Below are positions 39,301 to 56,599 of a DNA stretch of 60,000 nucleotides, one piece after another; positions within the stretch are counted from its first letter, which is position 1; each line of letters starts with the position of its first letter. The DNA is from Tubiluchus corallicola (lineage: Eukaryota > Priapulida > Priapulimorpha > Priapulimorphida > Tubiluchidae). A program made the position numbers and the translations under genes. The notes under the pieces are model-generated. The model did no database searches. It saw nothing but the letters and a program-made list of their open reading frames with translations, and was not told the origin of the DNA. The stretch lies in contig JAQGDQ010000008.1 of the NCBI GenBank assembly GCA_030141605.1, forward strand, positions 386,501 to 446,500. The letters run 5' to 3'.

Positions 39301-42300
39301 CCCACACACCACACCACACCACCCACACCATAATACTCCACCACATCACGCCGCTCTGCACCACAACACCCACCCCACAAAAAGAATTTTGTGCACAAAT
39401 CAACACACAACCCACACCACACCACTCCACCTCATCACACCACACTGCACCACACCATACCACTCCACCTCATCGCACCACACTGCACCACACAATACCA
39501 CCACACCGCACCGCACCACACCACTCCACCACATCACATCACACCACACTGCACCACACCATACCACTCCACCTCATTGCACCACACTGCACCACACAAT
39601 ACCACCACACCGCACCGCACCACACCACTCCACCACATCACATCACACCACACTGCACCACACCATACCACTGCACCACCCACACACCACACCACACCAC
39701 CCACACCATAATACTCCACCACATCACACCGCACAGCACCACACCATAACACCACACTCAACACACCACCCACCCACCTACACACCACACCATACCACAT
39801 CACACCACACCATACCACTGCAGCACACCGCACCACCCACACACCACACCGCACCACCACATCACACCACACCATACCACTGCACCGCACCACCCACACA
39901 CCACACCACCCACACCACACCCCACACACCCTATCACCCCACCACACCATCCATAGCACAACACACAAAGCACACCACCACCACACCACATCAAATCCGC
40001 CACCTCACGTGGTGATCATGATGTTGATGATGATGATGATGGTGGCAACGATGACGACACCTATAGCACAAGCACCAACAGCGCAGCATTACAACAAAAC
40101 CATTCCAAACATTTTTCACAAAGTTGAAACTATGTGCTATAATATAATAAATAGCAAAGGCCCCGCAAAAGATTTTGCGTAAAAAACCATGTGTAATCAA
40201 TAATACGCGAACATCCTACCTAGTCCTCGTTTATAACACAAAGCCCGTAACATCATGCCTACTGTTTGTTTACTTACCTAACGCAAAGCAGCTTTTACTG
40301 AATTAAAGCTATAAGCAGAGTAGAGTACAATGTATGACGTCACAACAATGCCTTTGCGTCAGCAATTTTCTAAGCGAAAATTGCCGAAAATAGAACTCCT
40401 AATTAACTCGTCGATACTCCTCTCGGTGGACCTGCCCTAACATATAGCCCACCTCATCGTGTAGCCCCGTTCTTCCTCTTTCTAAAGAGCCCCATATCTC
40501 CTTCCTAGAGTCCCACCGGGCGACGCTAGAACGTTTTTCCCGCAGGCTGTTTGGTCCAAATTTCGAAAAAATCGCGAGTTGGGTCCGGGAAAACGCCCGT
40601 TGCGGGACGCCGTGGCCCTCTCGCGAATTCTAAATAGGCCTATGACACCCACCGCTGAACGGGCTATCTATCCATACCCAGCATCACCCTCGACCCATTC
40701 CCGTTCTCTACATCTCAGCCGTATAACTTTTGCAAAAAACGGCCGAAAATTTGCCATTTTTGGAGGTTTTTCGCCCCCCGTTCCTCCCGGTGGGCCCGAT
40801 TCGAAAAATAAACCCCCAATGAGACGACACTAGATCGAGACCTTTCGTTTGATATATAGATCGCCGCAAATGGTGCCGTCGTCGGAGCTGTAGCCTCGAA
40901 TCTTATATATATATATATATATATATACCAAGAATATTAATATAAGAGTATAGATATTGTAGATGCCAAAGTGTTAGTTATTCATCTTATTTAACTATTA
41001 ATTGTATGTATATTGTGCTACTCTAGAGTTACTACACAGGACAGACTTCTTTCCAGGACTAGGATGGATGATGAAAAAAGAAATGTGGCTGGAACTGGAA
41101 CGAAAATGGCCTATAAGGTACAGCTGTTGAATTTAATGACTGAACATAACATTTTTAGGTTACTGTAAAGCAAGAAGCAGATCAGCTTCAATCACAACCA
41201 CACTGTATATATCTGCTAATTTTTACTTCTTTTTAATCAGTAGTGTCAAAAATAATTTAAAATCATGCTTCATAACTTTTAATTCTTTAACTCCATAGTC
41301 AGATTTGTGCCATGCAGATCACAGCCACACATCTGTTAAAAGACAACTTTTCTAGGACAAAATAGAAGTCAACCTGTTTAGCTTTTTAGCCGAAAGACTG
41401 ATCATCTTTGAATCAACTGTCACTGCTGGCACACCATTGCTGTGTTACAATTATGCATGATTAATGTGTAAATGATTAAAATCTAATCATATTTTCACAG
41501 ATTTTGGGATGATTGGATGAGACATCCTGATCAGAGAAAAGACAGAGCGTGTATACGACCTGAAATATCAAGGTTAGTTTGATTTGCATTGCAAAAACAA
41601 AAATTCAACTTGCACAATAAAGTATAATCTATTACTGCCATTTGGCATAGTATGAATTTCAAAGATGATTCCAAAAATATGATGTCATGCTCTATTGCTT
41701 GGGTTGCAGTCTATGTCACAAAAACTACTTCAGATGGGTACCTCATGCTGGCTGGCTTTATATTAGATCTGTGCACAATGGTTATAGGAATGCTACTATG
41801 TATAGTTATGCTGTTAAAGTTGTGCTAAAAGTTTTAGAAACTCACACTTTTAAATCATTACTGAAAAACTAGAATAAAATGGTTGTGATCACTTTAAAAG
41901 GCTCTCCAGAGGTTTTACTATGCTCCACGAAGGCTTGAGTTTGTGTCTGTTGTGTAATAGATAACTCAGAGAATCTTTCTGTCAAGTTCTTGAAATTATT
42001 TTGTAAATGCTTGGGTAATTTTAAAACTGTACTTGCACCAAGCCAATCCCACTAATTCAGTGCATTCTTTGTGGGTGCACTTCAACTTTACTGTGGAGCA
42101 GAAGAACTGCTCAGTATCTTCTTTAAGTCTCTAATCTGGAGAGCAGAACTCCACTTGTTTCCTAGTCACAATTCATAATTTCTAGCTGCTATATTATGCA
42201 TTAGTTTAAGATATTTATATATTTTAATATTAGCAATATTTTTATGCAAATAATTAAGCTGGTATCCAGTATTCAGTTGTAGGGCTTGTTATGGCAGGAT

Positions 42301-43848
42301 CAGAACCTCACTCAAGAAAGTAATCCTCTAGGATGAGACACTAAACTGGCAGAGGTGTTTCAGCTGTATTTGAAACTATAGACGTCTTCCTTCAACAAAA
42401 TAAATAGCTAACAGCAGTATGGCAGACAAAACCACTCAAAAACAGTTTCTCAGCCTGTCATCCAGCCATTTTCTAACCAGGTTGAGCATTGCTTCACTTC
42501 ATACTCACCTATTTCCACTTCATTCTTATCATTTTTTATTAATAAGTAGCATTGTACTGGAACTGGGAATTCATTTTACATCAGGTTGTTTCAGCTTAAT
42601 TCAAGTGGAAATTTTCTTTTGCAGGACAAGCACATTTGGTCGAATTGGGGTGAGTAAAGGTCAGTATTTTGATGCGCATCTCAAACACATCAAACTAAAT
42701 ACGGAGTTTATAGAATGGACGAAAAAAGACCTTTCCTATTTGAAAAAAGTGAGTTTACAGTTTGCATTGTATTGCTTTCAGTAAAAATTTTGCATTTTTC
42801 ATATTGTGACTTATATTCTCCATACCTCAAACTTGTCTGTCTTATTATAGACCATGCAAACAACACACTGTTTTTACATTTGAAGTCTTCGTCCTAAGCA
42901 ATTCACTATAAATGCCATACCTTGCATAGACAGTAAACTACTGGAAAGTAAAGACTACTTTAAATTAATGCATTAAATTCCATCTTTTCATGATTTTAAT
43001 TTCCAGAATAATTTCAATACATTTTTTAAATGGTATTTCATGTACCTTGATCAAACGTTGTGCTTTGATGAATAGATTCCCAATGCAAATTATGCATGGC
43101 ATTACTGGTAGTTCTGAAATGTTGGCAGTTGGCTTTGTGAAAATATTTAATTCCATTGTGACCTTATCTAATTGATTAAATTTACTTAGAAATTTGGGCA
43201 TCCATAAACAATATTGCAATCTAGTAAATAGCCATTTTATTTACAGGAATTGTATAATAAGGAATTTACAAAAACTGTGTATAGTTCCCCCGATGTGGGC
43301 ATACGTGCCATACAAGCTGGACAAGCTAAAAACATGGGACCTGCAGTGCGGGTTACTTACAACAGCAGACAATCCTTTCAAGCTTTAGCAAAAGCACTGG
43401 GAGTTATGGGTGACGTGAAAGTAAGCTGTGCTTTTGTTTACACTATTCTTTAGTCATTAAACACTATAACTAATAAGGCACTGAAAAACGTAAACTTAAA
43501 GCAAGATACCGTCAAATTAACTTATGAAGCATGGAATCTCTTGGTAGCAATTTGAGTGATAAAGTTAGCTATTGTAGGTTAAGGGATGGCAATAGTTTAA
43601 CTGCTAAAATGAGACAACGTGAAGTTCAGAGTGCAGTAATAACCTAACTGGTAAAGCTAGGTAGTGTTGCATTATGGCATGCAATATGGCGTGATTAATA
43701 ATACAACTAATAAACCAATCATTTTGGTTTGCAGGCTGGTGTGCCCAGAACCGGATACATGGGTGTCGTAAGCCTAATATACAATGGACAGAGAGTCTAT
43801 TTGGCTCCGCCTTCTGGTTGGGAAAAATATGACGAATCGTGGAGTTAG
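30215..43848 (+). CDS. MGAT1: MGAT1, N-acetylglucosaminyltransferase I, complete coding region in 11 exons
   Basis: Alpha-1,3-mannosyl-glycoprotein 2-beta-N-acetylglucosaminyltransferase. It transfers GlcNAc from UDP-GlcNAc to the alpha-1,3 arm of Man5GlcNAc2 in the medial Golgi, the gateway to hybrid and complex N-glycans. Coding exons: 30215-30307, 32317-32440, 33694-33847, 34244-34352, 34823-34961, 36246-36380, 41027-41117, 41501-41572, 42625-42748, 43247-43420, 43735-43848. All introns are GT-AG and every junction phase fits, giving 442 residues (human protein: 445). The layout is type II: short basic N-terminus, signal anchor at about residues 5-25, coiled-coil stem in exon 2, then the GT13 domain. 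E206-D207-D208 corresponds to the metal/UDP-binding EDD (211-213 in mammals), and D285 in FWDDW to the catalytic base Asp291. [31 protein letters not shown] and [11 protein letters not shown] are also conserved. No defect is visible, so the gene is probably active. Confidence 0.96.
32317..32440 (+). CDS. MGAT1: MGAT1 exon 2: coiled-coil stem
   Basis: Acceptor gtacag, donor TTTAG|GTATTT, phase 0 to 1. It encodes a Gln/Lys-rich helix ([17 protein letters not shown], then QQQKQKLDN) with heptad spacing. The mammalian stem is also helical but poorly conserved, so this exon rests mainly on frame, phase and position. Confidence 0.85.
32804..33005 (+). mobile_element. Tigger-like element fragment in MGAT1 intron 2
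   Basis: TA then cagtcaactccgcttaactg, followed by cttaagccac and several 'gagttaa' words, has the look of a pogo/Tigger terminus of another subfamily. It is cut by the hAT MITE at 33006, and I find no matching right terminus. Confidence 0.35.
33006..33508. mobile_element. hAT-like MITE in MGAT1 intron 2 (503 bp)
   Basis: The ends cagtggttccaatcc and (reverse complement of the right end) catgggttcccaacc agree at 12 of 15 positions. They are flanked by ctgtacag and ctgtatag, an 8-bp duplication with one change, as hAT insertions produce. The inner sequence is non-coding; near the right end are repeated gaccccac/tgacccc words. Confidence 0.8.
33694..33847 (+). CDS. MGAT1: MGAT1 exon 3: stem end and first GT13 strand
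   Basis: Acceptor ttgatag, donor CTCAA|GTATGT, phase 1 to 2. [20 protein letters not shown] is the first beta strand and nucleotide-binding loop of GnT-I. Confidence 0.93.
34244..34352 (+). CDS. MGAT1: MGAT1 exon 4
   Basis: Acceptor gcaacag, donor ATACAG|GTTAGT, phase 2 to 0. [19 protein letters not shown] corresponds to the second strand of the GT-A fold; the mammalian protein has the same FP(I)(I/V)VSQDCGH-like pattern. Confidence 0.93.
34353..36245. other. MGAT1 introns 4 and 5
   Basis: Apart from exon 5 (34823-34961) this is intron. Short frames such as 35327-35633 lie wholly inside intron 5 and have no domain. No transposon ends were recognised. Confidence 0.5.
34823..34961 (+). CDS. 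MGAT1: MGAT1 exon 5, ending in the EDD motif
   Basis: Acceptor gtttttag, donor GAAG|GTGAAT, phase 0 to 1. It contains [18 protein letters not shown] and TIIVVE; the first Asp codon of EDD is split across the next intron. Confidence 0.95.
36246..36380 (+). CDS. MGAT1: MGAT1 exon 6: EDD completion and SAWNDNGK
   Basis: Acceptor gtttttcag, donor CCTG|GTACGT, phase 1 to 1. [20 protein letters not shown] and [12 protein letters not shown] are conserved with vertebrate GnT-I. Confidence 0.95.
36427..37537 (+). mobile_element. Tigger-like (pogo/Tc5-HTH) DNA transposon in MGAT1 intron 6, DDE domain deleted
   Basis: TA target duplications (36425-36426, 37538-37539) flank a 1,111-bp element with termini cagtaggcgcctcttaatag and, inverted, cagtagatgccgcttaatag. 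Inside are two transposase remnants: 36906-37139 with [15 protein letters not shown] and [18 protein letters not shown], a CENP-B N-terminal type helix-turn-helix; and 37243-37378 with [19 protein letters not shown] and [11 protein letters not shown], a Tc5/CENP-B second HTH. A stop separates them. The catalytic DDE domain is missing: sequence passes from the second HTH straight into the 3' non-coding end. It cannot move itself. Confidence 0.9.
37690..37800 (-). repeat. 5S-rRNA-derived SINE copy in MGAT1 intron 6
   Basis: On the minus strand, aggcaatgccaagcctagtt then cgttggatgactgcttgg follows the 5S rRNA order (aagcag.., gcctgg-tagta, cttggatgggagaccgcctgg). It is diverged; tail limits are uncertain. 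Confidence 0.5.
38264..39022 (+). repeat. Direct repeat copy 1 (about 760 bp) of an unclassified repeat
   Basis: It starts with tttataacacaaagcccgta and ends (TA)n then ccaagaatattaatataaga. The centre is GC-richer than the surrounding intron (cccaccgggcgacgct, gggtccgggaaaacgcccgt, cccggtgggcccgattcg). Copy 2 lies at 40223-40948 in the same orientation. Only copy 1 has a small hairpin, agtaggctg...gcctact, near its start. Ends are not TG...CA, so these are not standard LTRs. Confidence 0.9.
39023..40016 (+). repeat. A/C-strand satellite (CACCACAC-type) with higher-order periods
   Basis: About 1 kb in which the plus strand is almost only A and C with sparse T and very little G, built from accacaccataccactcca and related words. 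A marker block aaaaagaattttgtgcaca recurs after 342 bp (39037 and 39379), and inside the second unit a segment of about 102 bp is repeated (about 39,508 and 39,610). Its long open frame, rich in His, Thr and Pro, reflects the lack of stop codons on an A/C strand and is not a gene. Confidence 0.92.
40017..40070. repeat. GAT/GATGAC trinucleotide run
   Basis: gatgatgatgatgatggtgg and following gacgacacc mark the end of the A/C satellite block. Confidence 0.7.
40223..40948 (+). repeat. Direct repeat copy 2 (about 730 bp)
   Basis: Aligned with copy 1 throughout, with scattered substitutions and small indels (for example one lost 'ttttttgcaa' near 40,735, and a longer TA run at the end). It ends at tataagag; beyond it normal intron resumes. 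The offset between copies is 1,959 bp. Confidence 0.9.
41027..41117 (+). CDS. MGAT1: MGAT1 exon 7
   Basis: Acceptor ctactctag, donor ATAAG|GTACAG, phase 1 to 2. Encodes [20 protein letters not shown]. It follows the 4.6-kb intron 6, which holds the Tigger-like element and the repeat/satellite unit. Confidence 0.95.
41501..41572 (+). CDS. MGAT1: MGAT1 exon 8: catalytic-base motif
   Basis: Acceptor ttttcacag, donor TCAAG|GTTAGT, phase 2 to 2. [20 protein letters not shown] holds the predicted base Asp. Confidence 0.95.
41573..42280. other. MGAT1 intron 8, no feature recognised
   Basis: Plain AT-rich intron; the frame at 41687-41872 has no support. Confidence 0.5.
42285..42505 (-). repeat. 5S-rRNA-derived SINE copy in MGAT1 intron 8
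   Basis: On the minus strand the head gaagcaatgctcaacctggt, ttag, then atggctggatgacaggctg resembles the 5S box A to C region. The tail shares tgccagtttagtgtctcatc with copies at 17.1 and 52.5 kb. Confidence 0.7.
42625..42748 (+). CDS. MGAT1: MGAT1 exon 9
   Basis: Acceptor cttttgcag, donor AAAAA|GTGAGT, phase 2 to 0. [20 protein letters not shown] matches the acceptor-side loop of GnT-I, which is ordered by UDP-GlcNAc binding in the mammalian enzyme. Confidence 0.95.
43247..43420 (+). CDS. MGAT1: MGAT1 exon 10: C-terminal domain
   Basis: Acceptor atttacag, donor GTGAAA|GTAAGC, phase 0 to 0. [20 protein letters not shown] matches the C-terminal domain. Confidence 0.94.
43735..43848 (+). CDS. 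MGAT1: MGAT1 exon 11 with stop codon
   Basis: Acceptor gtttgcag, stop TAG at 43846-43848. [20 protein letters not shown] and [11 protein letters not shown] end the protein much as in vertebrates. Confidence 0.95.
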   Translation, partial: AGVPRTGYMGVVSLIYNGQRVYLAPPSGWEKYDESWS

Positions 43849-44214
43849 TATTTACTCACCTAATCTGTCTCTTCTGACCTTTGTGATATTTCATATTTCA
43901 CTGACATTTAAGTGCCTATAAGCTGAAAATATGAGTTTTGAACTGGACAAATGTACTTCGTACATGGATCAAAGATTTCTCTTTTCACAAGATATGCATC
44001 ATGAATATGTTATTGACCTAGAGAGAAAGTTCTGCTTATGAAGGCTTTTATAATTGACTGTTGGAGAGGTGAAAATATAAAGGTGTGACATCAGTGTTTA
44101 GATTGTTTCTTGGTGGTGGTATATTCTTCCTGCTATCGTTGTTGAGCCACCAGATACAGTAAACTTTTTAAAATTTATCTACCGATTGACTACAATATCT
44201 CATTGTACAACTTG

Positions 44215-44220
44215 AATAAA
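44215..44220 (+). promoter_or_regulatory. Probable MGAT1 polyadenylation signal
   Basis: AATAAA 370 nt after the MGAT1 stop, followed by T-rich sequence. A second AATAAA at 45066-45071 could give a longer 3' UTR reaching the convergent minus-strand gene. Confidence 0.55.
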
Positions 44221-45112
44221 GCAATTATTCTACAGGTTCGTTCATTTACTTTATTTAAGTGTTGAATTGATGATAATGGTTTAACATCAACATTAATGTA
44301 GCGATGATTACAATTATATACTATAACCCTTAATTATTATACTTTTATTCTACGGGTACAAGCTCAAATTTGGCATATTAATTTCTAGTATCAAAGATCA
44401 AATTACAAACGTCAACATTTTTGCCCTTTCATTTCATACAATTACAATACAGTAGCAGAGCATTTACCTTTTCCATCAACATGTGCCACTGTAGCCTGTA
44501 CTGCTAGGGCTGTAACTGTGGCACCATCTGATTTTTTGCTCGCATTTTAGTGTTTTGATTTGTGATTATTACACTGCTGTTTTAACACTGCTGTTTACAC
44601 TGCCAAGAAATGCTGCTTTATTCAGTACTATCTGTTAAGTTGCTGAGTTGTTGTAAAATTAAAGATCTGCTTCAATTGTACACCTATGAAAGATGCTTCT
44701 AATACTGTAATTTATACATTTGAAATGTATTTAAAGCTTTTGTATTAGTAAAAAAGAAACCTGTTAAGCATTTGTTTTTCGTTAATATTGTTAGATACCA
44801 GGTTTGAGCTGCGCATGGCTATCCTCTCTTTTTGTCTCTTTTTATTATTTAGTATAAATTGTAATTATACAAGATACTGACAGCACATGTTCAATATACC
44901 CCAATGTAATGGCATTACGGTGTGCATGTTTGGTGCTTTTAACTTTTTTCTAAAATGTGTGTGCGTCAAATGAACGTATTGTTACTGCCAAAAACAATTT
45001 GTTGTTGTAATTATTTGTAAATTAACAAGGTATTATTTGTAAATTCTAAATTTTATATAAAATTTAATAAAGTTATAGTTTTGGTTTCACTTATTTTGGT
45101 CGTCTGAATAAC

Positions 45113-45118
45113 TTTATT
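45113..45118 (-). promoter_or_regulatory. Probable polyadenylation signal of the unidentified gene
   Basis: AATAAA on the minus strand about 80 nt past the stop codon, giving a very short 3' UTR. The convergent MGAT1 3' UTR may end within about 1 kb of it or overlap it. Confidence 0.5.
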
Positions 45119-45195
45119 AAGCCTATACATTTAAAACTTTTTTCTTCTAAAGTTAACCCAAATTTATTTTCACCTCAGGATGGAAACAGATGATG

Positions 45196-55018
<9,823 letters not shown>

Positions 55019-55204
55019 CTAAAGTGAGAAAGTTTACTTTACTGTCCAATTTATTTTACACAATTACAGTTAGTACATGTACCATAAGTACAATAATAAT
55101 TAATAAGTGCATAGTAAGATGTTACAGGGTTTTGAATTCAAAGCAAAGCTGTGACTTCTACTGCTGGCTTCTTCATTTATTTCATGTTTGACTGAGTGTT
55201 CCAT

Positions 55205-55395
55205 ATATTGTACATCTTTGTCATCTTCATTATTGCTATCGTCTTTATCATCAATAATATCATTATCATTATAATCAACATCGCCATTATCATCATTGTC
55301 ATTGTCATTACCATCATCAGCATCAGCACCATTGTCATCCTTGTCAATGTCATTTCTATCATCGTTGTCATCACCATTCGTATGAGCATCAAAAT
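55205..55395. repeat. Degenerate (ATC)n tract
   Basis: Interrupted atcattatcatc / attgtcattgtc sequence. It produces long artefactual frames of Ile/Val or Met. Confidence 0.85.
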
Positions 55396-55399
55396 TTAT

Positions 55400-56105
55400 G
55401 CAAACAATAAATTTGTGACATTATCTCAAATGAAGTTTGTCCAATATGCTACACTTGTTAGTAGCTGCCATTCACTTAAACATTTGCAGTTTGGTAAAAC
55501 AGCATGCACCCCCAGAATATCTTGCCTTTACTCCGGTTAACAATGCTAGCTTGCTCTTTTCCATAGTTCCCCTTTAAATGACCCAATATGTAGTGACAGT
55601 ACAACCGTATCGATGCCAGCTGACCAACCTAAGAGACAAATGCATCCATTATATATGTTACAGGCAATGCATGGAACAGGCATTTTATAGAATGACTGGG
55701 CATTTTATGGAGAGTCAAAACAAACCAGGTGAGGTGTCTAGAATAATTTCTTCGTGTATTTTTCTGGACAATATATAATGCAAAAGTTTGATTAAGCCAA
55801 ATATGTAATTCTTAAATGATGGATATGCTTTTCGGTTTAAGTATGTTTCCCAGAAAAAGTAATACCCAGAAATATTTGTTAACAGGAAAATTGCAGTTAC
55901 GTCAGTCTTGTTTTAAATTTTCTGGAAAACTGTTTTGCTTTGAAACAAATTTTAGCATTAAATTAGAATCAATTTGCATTGCATCATTTGTCATATAATC
56001 ACCTCAAATTTAACTGATTTCTAAAGGTCTTGAAATAAAGTTTCATAAACAATCTAGAAAATCAAAACACCGAACCTTATGATGGAGTCTAAATTTGCCC
56101 AATAA
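55400..56105. other. No exon found although the unidentified gene should continue upstream
   Basis: I searched this stretch for a minus-strand exon ending one base into a codon with a GT donor and found none convincing. Confidence 0.4.
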
Positions 56106-56129
56106 ATTATGCTCATTCACAAGATTTTT

Positions 56130-56385
56130 TTACAGGTTCTTTTATAACAGGACCGGATCCTAGTTCATTTTTAAAATAACCCTCTGAGATGGAATATTGA
56201 ACAGGCAGCAGTGTCACAGTCTGAATCAGCTGCAGGTAACAGGGTAACAGGTACATCCTCCCTAAATTAGCGAAATAATTCGGCACAGCAGTGAAAGGAA
56301 CTGCCCAAAGTGAGATTCCTAAGCAGTCACCCAAGTAATCAAGTGCCAGGCTCAACACTGCTTCACTTTGGTAGTGAATCACATA
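56130..56385 (-). repeat. 5S-rRNA-derived SINE copy, longest
   Basis: On the minus strand: agtgaagcagtgttgagcct, ggcacttgattacttgggtg, actgcttaggaatctcac. This follows the 5S rRNA series aagcag, ggcctgg, tagtacttggatggg, gaccgcctgggaatacc. The tail includes gacactgctgcctgttcaat and gagggttatt, shared in diverged form with the copy at 42.3 kb. Confidence 0.78.
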
Positions 56386-56599
56386 CCGTAATTACTCACT
56401 ATTGCATCTGATCAGCATGATTCGCTATATAATTGGACTGGCGTCACAAATTTACTTTCTTGCTCTAATGAGTTTGAGCACATTTTTATCATACAATCAG
56501 TATTAATCAATACACATAGTTAAAACAAATAACTTTTTATTTCTCATTATGTAACAGCACTTTAAAAAAGAATTTATTAGAGGTTTGTTGTTCCTCAGG

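Noticed and set aside
39047-40015. 322-codon plus-strand open frame rich in His, Thr and Pro
   Set aside because: It lies wholly in the A/C satellite. A strand without G and with little T rarely makes stop codons, and the opposite strand and other frames are open too.
38650-40833. Similar 80- and 84-codon frames (MGPGKRPLR...) in both direct repeats
   Set aside because: Both simply follow the DNA similarity; the frames part after an indel, the substitutions are not concentrated at third positions, and there is no known domain.
38264-40948. Interpretation as a standard LTR retrotransposon
   Set aside because: The paired repeats lack TG...CA ends, primer-binding site, polypurine tract and any gag or pol coding.
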